64,000 bases of DNA from Sandaracinus amylolyticus (GTDB lineage Bacteria; Myxococcota_A; Polyangia; Polyangiales; Sandaracinaceae): NCBI RefSeq assembly GCF_000737325.1, contig NZ_CP011125.1, positions 2,914,001 to 2,978,000 on the forward strand, given 5' to 3'. Position numbers and translations under genes: made by a program. Below the pieces are notes generated by a model. That model searched no databases and was not told the DNA's origin. It saw nothing but the letters and a program-made list of their open reading frames with translations. Shown one piece after another: positions 8,820 to 17,155 of this stretch (position 1 is its first letter; the number at the start of each line of letters is the position of its first letter).

Positions 8820-10149
8820 TCCCGAAGCGCACGACCTGATACGCGTCGGGCCCTTCGTCGCTCGCGATGCCGAACGGACCGATGCGCCACACGCCGTCGT
8901 CGTCGGGCGCGAGCGGGACGCCCTCGACGTGATCGACGAGCCGCGTGAGACCGGGGATCTCGCGCTCCATCCGCGCCGCGACCTCGGGCCCTTCGGCGCG
9001 CGTCGGCGAGCACACCGCGAACGCGAGCACGCCGCCGGGCTTCACCATCTTCGCGGCGTTGCGCGCGATCGCGAGCTGCAGCGCGCCCATGCGCGCGGGA
9101 TCGGCGGGCGTGAGGCGCAGGAGCAGCTCGGGGCGTCGGTGGATCGTGCCGAGCCCGGTGCACGGCGCGTCGACGAGCACGCGATCGAACGCGCGCTCGA
9201 GCCCGCCGACGCCGACCGACAGATCACGCGCCTCGATGCGCGCGTGATCCCGCGGCAGGCCGAGGCGCGCGAGCTCGCCGTCGATCTGCTCGAGCTTGCG
9301 CTCGTGGAGATCGATCGCGGTCACGCTGCCGCTCGCGCCGACCTGCGACACGAGCAGCGCGGTCTTTCCGCCGCGGCCGGCGCACGCGTCCGCGATCGAC
9401 TCGCCCGCGCGCGCATCGAGCAGCGCGGCGACGACCTGCGAGCCCTCGTCCTGCACCGCGAAGAGCCCCTCGTCCCATCCCGGCAGCGCGCGCGGATCGC
9501 CCACCCCGCTGACGAGCAGCGCGCGCGGAGAGAGCACGCCCTCGCGCACCGTGCCGCTCGGGCGCGCCTCGCGGATGCGCGTCGCGAGCGCCTCGCGCGT
9601 CGTGCGCGTGAGCTCCACGCGCAGCGCGATCGGCGGGGGGAGCGGGCGCGCGCGGAGGAACGCCTCGGCGCGCTCGGCTCCGAGCCCGCGCGTCATCTCG
9701 CCCTCGAGCCACTTCGGGACCTCGAGCCTCGTCGCGCGCTCGGGTGATGACGGACGCTCGCGCGCGAGGGCGCGCAGCACCGCGTTCGCGAAGCGCGAGA
9801 GCCCTTCGCCGCGCTGCGCGCGGACGATCGACACCGCGTCGGAGACCACCGCGTGCGAGGGCGCCCCCGAGAGGTGCGCGAGCTGGTACTGCGCCGCGCG
9901 CAGCGTCGCGCGCGTGAGCGGCTCGAGCTCGCCCTTCTTCGTCTGCTTCGACGCGAGCGCGCGATCGATCGAGGGCAGCGTGCGCAGCGTGCCGTAGACG
10001 ATCTCGGTCGCGAGCGCGGCGTCGCGCGCGTCGAGCCCGGCGCGCTCGATCTCCGCGTCGAGCGCGGGCGAGGCCCACGCGCCCTCGGTGGCGATCCGGT
10101 GCAGCACGCGCGTCGCCACGACGCGCGCAGGAGAAGCAGGCGCGACCAC
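8809..10149 (-). CDS. rsmB: 16S rRNA (cytosine-967-C5)-methyltransferase
   Basis: A 446-residue RsmB/Sun-type SAM-dependent enzyme that makes m5C967 in 16S rRNA. Residues about 5-130 form the NusB-like RNA-binding domain (VATRVLHRI, LTRATLRAAQYQLAHL). The Rossmann methyltransferase core has the SAM loop DACAGRGGKT, motif IV DAPCTGLG and motif VI VCSPTRAEG; the two cysteines are the helper and the nucleophile in this family. Length and domain order are normal. The start is 5 bases downstream of the stop of the rseP gene on the same strand, suggesting one operon. Read-through of its end would enter the antisense strand of the FHA-GGDEF gene. Confidence 0.95.
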   Translation of the reverse strand: MVAPASPARVVATRVLHRIATEGAWASPALDAEIERAGLDARDAALATEIVYGTLRTLPSIDRALASKQTKKGELEPLTRATLRAAQYQLAHLSGAPSHAVVSDAVSIVRAQRGEGLSRFANAVLRALARERPSSPERATRLEVPKWLEGEMTRGLGAERAEAFLRARPLPPPIALRVELTRTTREALATRIREARPSGTVREGVLSPRALLVSGVGDPRALPGWDEGLFAVQDEGSQVVAALLDARAGESIADACAGRGGKTALLVSQVGASGSVTAIDLHERKLEQIDGELARLGLPRDHARIEARDLSVGVGGLERAFDRVLVDAPCTGLGTIHRRPELLLRLTPADPARMGALQLAIARNAAKMVKPGGVLAFAVCSPTRAEGPEVAARMEREIPGLTRLVDHVEGVPLAPDDDGVWRIGPFGIASDEGPDAYQVVRFGITS

Positions 10150-10153
10150 CGAA

Positions 10154-11815
10154 TCACTCCAGCGCTTCGAACGCCGCCACGATGTCCGGCCACTGCCGCG
10201 CGACGTCGTTCGTGAACACGAGCACCATCACGATGACGAGCATCGCGAGCCCGGTGAGCGACGCGAGCTCGCGCAGCCTTCGGCTCACCGGGCGGCGCGA
10301 GATGCCCTCGACCGCGAAGAAGAAGAGGTGCCCACCGTCGAGCACCGGGATCGGCAGCAGGTTGAGCAGCCCGAGGTTGATCGAGATGAACGCCATGAGC
10401 TGCAGGAACGAGAGCGAGCCGCCGCGCGCCGCGATCTGCGCCTGACGCGCGATCTCCAGCGGGCCGCCCACCTCGGTGGGCGAGACGCGTCCCTGGAAGA
10501 GACGCACCAGCGACACGCCGGTCAGCTCGATCATCATCCACGTCGCGCTGAGCGACTCGCGCAGCGCGTAGCCGAAGGGCGCCGGGTGCGGCACCAGCGG
10601 GTCCGTCGTCGTCGGCGCGAAGTGCTCGAACCCGTAGCGATACGAGATGACGCCGCCCTCGACGGTGCGCTCGCAGGTCAGCTGGATCCGCCGCGCGATC
10701 TCCTGGTCGTTGCGCTTCCAGACCAGCGTGCGCTCTTCGCCCGCGTGCGCGCGCACGTTCTCGAGGAACTGCGGCCACAGCAGGATGGGCTGGCCGTCGA
10801 TCGAGATCAGGCGATCCCCCGGGAGCAGCCCGGCGCGGTGCTCGGCCGAGCCCGCGACGACACGCGCGACGTACAGATCGCTGCTCTCGAGCCCCGCGCG
10901 ATCGATGCCGCTCCCCGAGCCGCCCTCGGGCGTGAGCGTCGCGACGTGCGGCTCGTAGAGATCGAGATCGGCGAGGCCCGAGAGCGCGTCCGTGAGCCGC
11001 TGCGGGCGCAGGTACGTGATGGGCAACATCGAGCCGCGGTTGCGCTCGAGCACCGCCTGCAGATCGATCCATCGCTCGATCGGGCGACCGCCCGCCGCGA
11101 CCACGCGATCGAACGTGCGCAGCCCCGCCGCGGCGGCGGGCTGCGAGGGCGACGTGATGCCGATCACCGCGAGCGGGTGCGAGTACGAGACGCCGATGCG
11201 CCCGACGCGCGCGCGCAGATCGAGCGGTCGCTCCTCCTCGCTCCACGTCGGCGTGATCGAGCGCTCGATCTGCTGGCCGTCGCGCTCGATGGTGAAGACC
11301 AGCGGACGCCCCGCGCTCGGCGTCACGATCGCGTTGAGCTCGATCCACGTCGAGATCTCGTCGCCGTCGATCGCGACGATGCGATCGCCGGGCAGGAGGT
11401 GCTCGGCCGCGGGGCGATCGGGGAACACGGTGCCGATCGTCGCGGGGATGTGCTCGTTGGGCCCGACGTACGCGACGACGAAGTAGAGCAGCACCGGGAA
11501 CGCGAGGTTCATCGCCGGCCCGGCGAGCACGATCACGAAGCGCTTCCAGAGCGGCTGCTCCGCGAACGAGCGCCCTGCGTCCTCGGGCGCGACGGTGTCG
11601 TTCGGCGTCTCGCCGAGCATGCGGACGTAGCCGCCGAGCGGGAACGCGGCGATGACGTACTCGGTGTCGCCGCGCTGGATGCCGGCGATGCGCGGCCCGA
11701 AGCCCAGCGAGAACTTCAGGACCTTCACCCCGAAGAACTTCGCCCACGCGAAGTGGCCGAGCTCGTGCACGAAGATGAGCACGCCGACCAACACGACGAA
11801 GTAGACGATCGCCAC
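10154..11815 (-). CDS. rseP: Site-2 intramembrane zinc metalloprotease with three PDZ-like domains
   Basis: A 553-residue RseP/M50 protease that cuts membrane-bound anti-sigma or other single-span proteins within the inner membrane. HELGH at residues 17-21 supplies two zinc ligands, and NLLPIPVLDGG near residue 485 supplies the third. It is longer than the usual ~450 residues because three PDZ-like segments are visible: about 125-150 (LLPGDRIVAIDG), 217-242 (LRTFDRVVAAGG) and 317-340 (LLPGDRLISIDG). GTG 11815 is the natural start since HELGH follows at the usual distance; no good ribosome site is seen. The divergent neighbour has a sigma-E-type promoter, which fits a role in envelope stress. 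Confidence 0.93.
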   Translation of the reverse strand: MAIVYFVVLVGVLIFVHELGHFAWAKFFGVKVLKFSLGFGPRIAGIQRGDTEYVIAAFPLGGYVRMLGETPNDTVAPEDAGRSFAEQPLWKRFVIVLAGPAMNLAFPVLLYFVVAYVGPNEHIPATIGTVFPDRPAAEHLLPGDRIVAIDGDEISTWIELNAIVTPSAGRPLVFTIERDGQQIERSITPTWSEEERPLDLRARVGRIGVSYSHPLAVIGITSPSQPAAAAGLRTFDRVVAAGGRPIERWIDLQAVLERNRGSMLPITYLRPQRLTDALSGLADLDLYEPHVATLTPEGGSGSGIDRAGLESSDLYVARVVAGSAEHRAGLLPGDRLISIDGQPILLWPQFLENVRAHAGEERTLVWKRNDQEIARRIQLTCERTVEGGVISYRYGFEHFAPTTTDPLVPHPAPFGYALRESLSATWMMIELTGVSLVRLFQGRVSPTEVGGPLEIARQAQIAARGGSLSFLQLMAFISINLGLLNLLPIPVLDGGHLFFFAVEGISRRPVSRRLRELASLTGLAMLVIVMVLVFTNDVARQWPDIVAAFEALE

Positions 11816-11910
11816 GCCGCCCCGAGGATGACCGCATCCGCTCCGCGTGGCACGCTCGCCGTTCGGGCCCGAGGGAGAACGCGAGAGCGAGCCGGGTACG
11901 AGAACCGGCG

Positions 11911-11935
11911 GGAACTTTCGCCGAGGAGCGGTGTC
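11911..11935 (+). promoter_or_regulatory. Sigma-E/ECF-type promoter of the TPR protein gene
   Basis: GGAACTT at 11911-11917 is followed by exactly 15 bases and then GTC at 11933-11935 (GTCCAA), the spacing of the classical sigma-E GGAACTT-N15-GTC promoter. It would start transcription near 11945, about 36 bases before the ATG of the downstream gene. Read by eye only. Confidence 0.5.
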
Positions 11936-11980
11936 CAAGCCTCCTCGCACGTCGGAGTCCAACGCGGGAGGAGAGGGCGG

Positions 11981-12544
11981 ATGGAGGCGAAGCTCAACGT
12001 CGGGATCCTCTGCACGCTGGCGCTCGCGTGGGCGTCGCTGACCCTGGCCGAGCCCTCCTCCGCGATGGATCCACACGACGAGCTCACCCGTGATCTCGCG
12101 GACATCGAGGATCGCTTCGCCCGCGATCGCGAGGACCCCGCGTTGGCCGAGCGCCTCGCCGACGCCTACCTCGATCTCGATCGCCCCGACCTCGCCGTCG
12201 CGACCCTGAGCACCGCCGCGGCGCCGGTGCAGGCCGACCCGGCTGTCGCACATCGTCTGGCGCGCGCCTACGAGCAGACCGGTCGCGTGGCGGACGCGCT
12301 CGCCATCGCGGAGCTCGCGACGGCTCGCTGTGGGCGCTCGATCGGCACCGCGGACTCGTCGTCGGTGACGCCGATCCCCGAGCGCAGCTGCTCGGAGCGC
12401 ACCTACGCCGCGCTCTCGATGCACCGCAACGCGCTGTCGCGCATGCACGCGTGGGGCGTGACCGACCCCCGCACCGACAGCCGCGCGCAGCTCGCGTACT
12501 CGCTCAGCGTCCGCGCCGCCCGCATCCTGAGCGCTTCGCGGTGA
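11981..12544 (+). CDS. Exported tetratricopeptide-repeat protein
   Basis: A 187-residue protein with a signal peptide (MEAKLNVGILCTLALAWASLT, likely cut near SSA). It has a short helical domain carrying TPR-like repeats (ALAERLADAYLDLDRPDLAVATL, AVAHRLARAYEQTGRVADALAI). It is probably periplasmic and may be a scaffold or a monitor of envelope state; no enzyme motif is seen. The start is certain: GGGAGGAGAGGG lies just before ATG 11981. It is divergent from rseP and preceded by a sigma-E-type promoter, so it may belong to the envelope stress response. Two cysteines (residues about 123 and 139) could form a disulfide. Confidence 0.8.
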   Translation: MEAKLNVGILCTLALAWASLTLAEPSSAMDPHDELTRDLADIEDRFARDREDPALAERLADAYLDLDRPDLAVATLSTAAAPVQADPAVAHRLARAYEQTGRVADALAIAELATARCGRSIGTADSSSVTPIPERSCSERTYAALSMHRNALSRMHAWGVTDPRTDSRAQLAYSLSVRAARILSASR

Positions 12545-12584
12545 ACGCAGGCCGGGGGAGCCACCGGGAAGGACGCGGCGCGAT

Positions 12585-12680
12585 ACGGGGGCTGATCGTC
12601 GCCCGCCGTCTGCGCGCGGTGCTCACGGACCGAAGTCCGCTCCGCGCCGTGTTCGCCACCGGACGCCGCTGAGCCCCCGT
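12585..12680. other. Nested inverted repeats (candidate structured RNA)
   Basis: Three nested perfect stems are seen: ACGGGGGCT (12585-12593) with AGCCCCCGT (12672-12680); GCGCGG (12614-12619) with CCGCGC (12642-12647); and CGGAC-CGAA-GTCCG (12626-12639). The element begins 40 bases after the TPR gene and precedes the hairpin array. No T-run follows either side, so it is not a standard terminator. Strand is unknown. Confidence 0.4.
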
Positions 12681-12782
12681 CTCCCGCCGCGCGATGGACG
12701 CGCGGCTCTGCCGTCTTCCACGCGATCGGGCGCACGGTGTCGGGCCCCGGCGTGCTTCGACGGCGGAAGGAGCGCGCGGGCC

Positions 12783-13118
12783 TCTCTCGTCGTGCGGAAC
12801 GCCGCGGCGGGAGCTCGAGAGGCTCTCTCTCGTCGTGCGCGAGGGTGTCGCGGAGCTCGAGAGGTTTTCTCTCGTCGTGCAGAAAGCTCCCGAGCATCTC
12901 GAGAGGCTTTCTCTCGTCGTGCGGAAGGCTCGCGAGGATCTCGAGAGGCCTTCTCTCGTCGTGCGAAAGGGTCGCGAGGATCTCGAGAGGCTTTCTCTCG
13001 TCGTGCGGAAGGTCGCCCGGGGATCTCGAGAGGCTTTCTCTCGTCGTGCAGAAGGCTCGCGAGGATCTCGAGAGGCGTTCTCTCGTCGTGCGAAACGCGC
13101 TCGAAGGGCTCGAGCGGG
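12783..13118. repeat. 42-bp tandem repeat array, seven conserved hairpins
   Basis: About eight units with a 42-bp period fill the gap between two genes. Each full unit holds a perfect stem CGAGAG-N5-CTCTCG, at 12816, 12858, 12900, 12942, 12984, 13027 and 13069 (spacing 42 except one of 43). The six-base arms are identical in all seven copies, while the five-base loop varies (GCTCT, GTTTT, GCTTT, GCCTT, GCTTT, GCTTT, GCGTT). TCGTCGTGC follows each hairpin and a TCTCGAG or GCTCGAG sequence overlaps each left arm. The flanking units are degraded. One unit has a 1-bp insertion, which breaks any long reading frame, and third positions are not G/C-biased, so it is probably not coding. Confidence 0.85.
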
Positions 13119-13153
13119 GCGTGTTCGTCGCGCTTGATACATCCGCGCGCTCC

Positions 13154-15193
13154 TCACGCCGCGGGGAGCCTCGTCGTGCGCTGACCGAGCTGCTCGAACG
13201 CCTCGCGCGGGCCCATCGCGAGCCAGCGGTCGCCCGCCACGACCGCGCCGCTCTCGTACGAGTCGCGCCACGGCGCGCGCGCCCCGCCGGTTCGCACCGC
13301 GACCACCCAGAGGCCGAGGTCGCGGCGCACCGCGATCGGATCGAGCACGTGCCCCACGAGCTCCTCGGGCGCGTCGATCGCGCCGATCCGATGCCCGCGC
13401 GGCAGCTCGATCAGGCGCCCGGGCTCGGCGTCGGACCACGTCATGCGCGTCAGCAAGAGATCGCGCTGCAAGAGCTCGCGATCCATCGCGCCGAGCAGGC
13501 CGCGTCGCGTCACGATCCCGAGGACCTCGCCGCGCGCGTCGACGACCGGGAGCTCGCCCCACTCCGCGTCCCAGAGGCGCTCGCTCATGCGCGGCAGATC
13601 GTCGTCGGGCGTGATCGGATCGACCTTCGCGCCCGCTTCACCGAGCGTCCCGCTCCGCGTGTCGGCGCTCGCGAGCGTGCGGAAGTCGACCGCGACCACG
13701 TGCCCCTCGTCGACCGTCGCGTACGCGACGCGCGCCGCGCGCGCCGAGAGCTCGGCGTGGACCTCGGAGAGCGGCATCTCGCGCGGCAGCACCAGCGCCT
13801 GCTCCAGCACGTCGCGCGCGTGCACGGCGCGCGCGAGCCGATGTGCGAGCGAGCCGTCCCACGGCACGCCCTTGCGCCGCATCTCCGCCGCGTAGATCGA
13901 CTCGCGACGCATCACGCGCGCGGTCGCGGTCGCGAGCGACGTCGCTGCGAGCAGCGGGAGCACGAGCGCGTAGTCGCCGCTCATCTCGAACGCGAGCACC
14001 GTCGCCATCAGCGGCGCGTGCGTCGTCGCGGCGACCACCGCGGCCATGCCGATCAGCGCGAACGATCCCACGAACGCCTCGCGCTCCGCGTCGATCCCGC
14101 CCGTCGCGAGCAGCGACGCGATCACCGCGCCCAGCGACGCGCCGAGGAACATCGACGGCGTGAACACACCGCCCGCGCTCCCCGACGACACCGACGCGGT
14201 CGTCGCGAGCGGCTTCGCGACCAGCAGCGCGAGCAGCGCGAGCCCGACGACGCGTCCGTCGAGCAGCTCGCGGATCGCCTCCGCGCCGTTGCCGGTGACC
14301 GCGGGCAGCTCGATCGCGATCACGCCGACGATCAGCCCACCGAGCCCCGCGCGCAGCGCCCGCGGCAGCTTCACGCGCGCGAAGAGCGCCTCGCCGCCGC
14401 TCAGCATCTGCATGAAGAGCACGCCCGCGAGCCCGCCGAGCGGACCGAGCACGATCGAGCTCGCGAGCTGCTGGGGCGTCACGAGCGCGTAATCGCGCAG
14501 CCCGTAGAACGGCATCTCGCCGAGCGTGATGCGCGAGATCGCGGTCGCGAGCGCGGCGCCGACCACGACCGGCACCACGACCTCGAGCGCGACGACGCCG
14601 GTGACGATCTCGATCACGAAGAGCGTCGCTGCGATCGGCGTGTTGTACGCGGCCGCGAAGCCCGCGGCGGTGCCCGTCGCGAGCAGGATGCGCGTGCGCG
14701 ACGGCGACATCCCGAGCACGCCGCCGCATGCGCCGCCGAGCGCGGCGCCCACCTGGATCAGCGGACCTTCTCGACCGAGCGAGCCGCCCGAGACGATCGC
14801 GCACATCGACGAGATCGTCTTCGCGAGCGCGGCGCGCAGCGACACGCGGCCGCGCCCGAGCACCACGCTCTCCATCACGTCGCCGACGCCGTGCGACGCG
14901 GGGAGGCGCGCGGCCGCGGCCGACGCGATCAGGCCACCGAGCAGCGCGCCGAGCGCCGGCGCGACGAGGGCCGCCCACGCGGGCAGCGTGCGGAACGCCG
15001 CGACGACCTCGCGCTCTCCGAAGAGCAGCTCGCTCGTGCGCTCGATGCCTCCGCGCACCACGACCGCCACGCCGGCCGCGAGCGCGCTGGTGATCACCAC
15101 CGCGATCGCGAAGCGCGCTCGCTCACGGGCGTGGTCCCATCGACTCACCGCGCGAGCGTGCCCGGGCCGCGCTCGCCGGCGCAACGCTCCCAT
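13154..15193 (-). CDS. CLC-family chloride channel/transporter with CBS domains
   Basis: A 679-residue inner-membrane CLC protein. The anion-path motifs are present: SHGVGD in the first signature, GSLGREGP with the gating glutamate, and GGVFTPSMFLG. After about 430 residues of membrane helices comes a cytoplasmic tail with two CBS-type modules, for example ITPDDDLPRMSERL and ELPVVDARGEVLGIVTRRGL, which usually bind adenine nucleotides. At the place of the internal proton glutamate of E. coli ClC (second Glu of FIIEEM) the sequence reads FVIEIV, with Ile. This protein may therefore be a channel or a proton-uncoupled carrier. It is divergent from the RegB-like kinase gene, with about 90 bases between them. 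Confidence 0.92.
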   Translation of the reverse strand: MGALRRRARPGHARAVSRWDHARERARFAIAVVITSALAAGVAVVVRGGIERTSELLFGEREVVAAFRTLPAWAALVAPALGALLGGLIASAAAARLPASHGVGDVMESVVLGRGRVSLRAALAKTISSMCAIVSGGSLGREGPLIQVGAALGGACGGVLGMSPSRTRILLATGTAAGFAAAYNTPIAATLFVIEIVTGVVALEVVVPVVVGAALATAISRITLGEMPFYGLRDYALVTPQQLASSIVLGPLGGLAGVLFMQMLSGGEALFARVKLPRALRAGLGGLIVGVIAIELPAVTGNGAEAIRELLDGRVVGLALLALLVAKPLATTASVSSGSAGGVFTPSMFLGASLGAVIASLLATGGIDAEREAFVGSFALIGMAAVVAATTHAPLMATVLAFEMSGDYALVLPLLAATSLATATARVMRRESIYAAEMRRKGVPWDGSLAHRLARAVHARDVLEQALVLPREMPLSEVHAELSARAARVAYATVDEGHVVAVDFRTLASADTRSGTLGEAGAKVDPITPDDDLPRMSERLWDAEWGELPVVDARGEVLGIVTRRGLLGAMDRELLQRDLLLTRMTWSDAEPGRLIELPRGHRIGAIDAPEELVGHVLDPIAVRRDLGLWVVAVRTGGARAPWRDSYESGAVVAGDRWLAMGPREAFEQLGQRTTRLPAA

Positions 15194-15283
15194 TCGCTCC
15201 GTGCATGGAGGTGGGCCCGGGTATGCACGCGGTGCATCACGGCGCGCGCCGCCCGTCCCGCGGTGTCATGATTCGGAAGAAGA

Positions 15284-17155
15284 ATGCCGTCCTCGCCGAA
15301 CCCTCTTTTCGGCCCCGCCGAACGGCCCGAGATCCCGGCGATGTCGTCCGCGTCGCAGTGGCATGCCCTGCTCCACGGAGCCGAGGGCGGCGCCGACAGC
15401 GGCGCCTTCGCCACCGAGCCCGACGACTTCCGCGACTCGCGCGTGCGCTGGCTGATCCGCCTGCGCTGGGGCGCGATCACGTTCATCGCGCTGGGCGCGA
15501 TCTTCTCGTGGGCGGGGCTCTTCCCGGGGCTCCACGGGCCGATGCTCGCGTGCATCGCGATCGTCGCCGCGGGCTACAACACGATCCTCGCGATCCGCCG
15601 CACCCATCATCCGCGCGCCGGCATCGTGCACGCGATCGTCGACATGGCGATCCTCACCGCGGTCCTGTGGGCCTCGGGCGGCGTCCACACGCCGTTCATC
15701 GCGAACTACATCTTCCACGTCGCGATCGTCGGCATCCTCGGTGGCGCGCGCGCGACGTTCATCGCGGCCGGCGTCGCGCTGCTCGCGAGCGGTGCGCTGT
15801 GGGCGACCGAGCACGTCTCCGCGCTGCGCATCGCGACGTGGGATCCCGTCGCGCCGTGGGATCTGATCAGCGAGCTCGTCGCGTTCGGCGGCGTGCTCGG
15901 CGCGGTCGCGTACATCGTGTCGCACGCGGTGCGCGAGCTGCGCGAGCGCGAGCTCGCACTGGCGCGCATCGGCGACGCGGTCGCGCTCGAGTACGAGGTG
16001 CTCTCGAACACGCTCAGCGAGCTCGACGCGGGCCTCGAGGTCGTCGACGGAGACGGCACCGTGCTCTGGCGCAACAAGCGCGCGGCCGAGCTCTCTCCGT
16101 ACGCGCAGGCGGGCGGCATCTGGAGCTGTCCCGGCGAGCACCGGCCGTGCGAGGGCAAGATCGAGGGCGAGTGTCCGGTGCGGCGCGCGCTCGCGGCGTC
16201 CGAGCCCGGGCGCTGTCGCTTCGCCGCGACGGTCGAGGGCGTCGAGCACGTGTACGAGATGCTCGTGTTCCCGCTCGCGAGCGCGGGCGCGCGCAAGGGC
16301 GGTCCGCGACGCGCGATGAACCTCTACCTCGATCGCACGAGCAGCGTGATCGACGAGCGCGGGCTGATCCTCGCGGAGCGCCTCGCGAGCCTCGGCCGGG
16401 TGACCACCGGCGTCGCGCACGAGCTCAACACGCCGCTCGCGACGATCCGGACGCTCGCCGCGGACATGCAGAAGGTGCTGCGCGATCTCGAGCACGAGAG
16501 CGCCGCCGAGACGCGCTCGCGCTTGATCGCCGACGCGGCGGAGAGCGCGGCGATCGTGCAGGACGAGACGCGGCGGCTCGGCCGCATCACGCAGGGCCTG
16601 CTGACCGGCGGTGACGTCGTGCGCGCCGAGATGCAGGGCGAGGTGCCGCTCGCCGCGGTGGTCGAGCGCGCGCGCGCGCTGGTGTTCGCGGGCATGCGTC
16701 GCGCGCCGCCGGTCGAGATCGGCGAGGGCGTCGATCGGCTCGGCGTGGTCGCGGATCGCGATCGGCTGGTGCAGGTGATCGTGAACCTGCTGCAGAACGC
16801 GTACGACGCGGTGCGCGAGCAGGACGACGGACGCGTCTACGTGTCCGCCCGCTACGACGAAGAAGAGGCGCGCGTCGAGCTCGCGATCGACGACGACGGG
16901 CCCGGGATCTCCGACGAATTCCGACAGCGCTTGTTCGAGCCGTTCGCGACGACGAAGCCGCCTGGACAGGGCACGGGTCTCGGGCTCTACACCTCGTACA
17001 TGCTCGTGCGCGCCATGCAGGGAACCATCGAGCTCGTGCCGCGCGAGGGTGGCGGTACGCGGGCGCGCGTGGTGCTGCCCGCCGCGCGCGCCGGCGCGAT
17101 CCGCACGACGAGCAGCGCGCCGCGCGAGGGCGCGGGTCGGGAGGTCTCGGCGTGA
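15284..17155 (+). CDS. RegB/PrrB-like membrane sensor histidine kinase
   Basis: A 623-residue kinase with about six N-terminal membrane helices (residues 55-225). It then has a PAS-like segment (about 240-355) with a cysteine-rich patch WSCPGEH...CEGKIEGECPV, and the kinase core. The H-box is GVAHELNTPLATI (His 379), very close to RegB; N, G1 and G2 boxes follow (NLLQNAYDA, DDGPGIS, GTGLGLY). GGVHTPF at 132-138 matches the RegB quinone-site heptapeptide GGxxNPF except Thr for Asn. Redox or quinone sensing is therefore likely by family knowledge, not shown. The 3' end overlaps the regulator start in GTGA. ATG 15284 is chosen for a GGAAGAAG upstream; ATG 15341 is possible. Confidence 0.9.
   Translation: MPSSPNPLFGPAERPEIPAMSSASQWHALLHGAEGGADSGAFATEPDDFRDSRVRWLIRLRWGAITFIALGAIFSWAGLFPGLHGPMLACIAIVAAGYNTILAIRRTHHPRAGIVHAIVDMAILTAVLWASGGVHTPFIANYIFHVAIVGILGGARATFIAAGVALLASGALWATEHVSALRIATWDPVAPWDLISELVAFGGVLGAVAYIVSHAVRELRERELALARIGDAVALEYEVLSNTLSELDAGLEVVDGDGTVLWRNKRAAELSPYAQAGGIWSCPGEHRPCEGKIEGECPVRRALAASEPGRCRFAATVEGVEHVYEMLVFPLASAGARKGGPRRAMNLYLDRTSSVIDERGLILAERLASLGRVTTGVAHELNTPLATIRTLAADMQKVLRDLEHESAAETRSRLIADAAESAAIVQDETRRLGRITQGLLTGGDVVRAEMQGEVPLAAVVERARALVFAGMRRAPPVEIGEGVDRLGVVADRDRLVQVIVNLLQNAYDAVREQDDGRVYVSARYDEEEARVELAIDDDGPGISDEFRQRLFEPFATTKPPGQGTGLGLYTSYMLVRAMQGTIELVPREGGGTRARVVLPAARAGAIRTTSSAPREGAGREVSA

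Noticed and set aside
9693-11837. 714-codon Arg-rich frame overlapping rseP and rsmB
   Set aside because: Arg/Ala/Pro-rich shadow in another frame of two well-supported genes.
12783-13118. CRISPR array
   Set aside because: Units are diverged throughout, without a constant repeat and unique spacers, and no cas genes are near. The same holds for 56586-56833, where spacers are themselves inverted repeats.
12694-13137. Open frame of 147 codons through the 42-bp array, giving 14-residue repeats (LERLSLVVRKA type)
   Set aside because: A 42-bp period keeps any frame open. A 1-bp insertion breaks the pattern, third positions lack the G/C bias of true genes here, and no ribosome site is seen.
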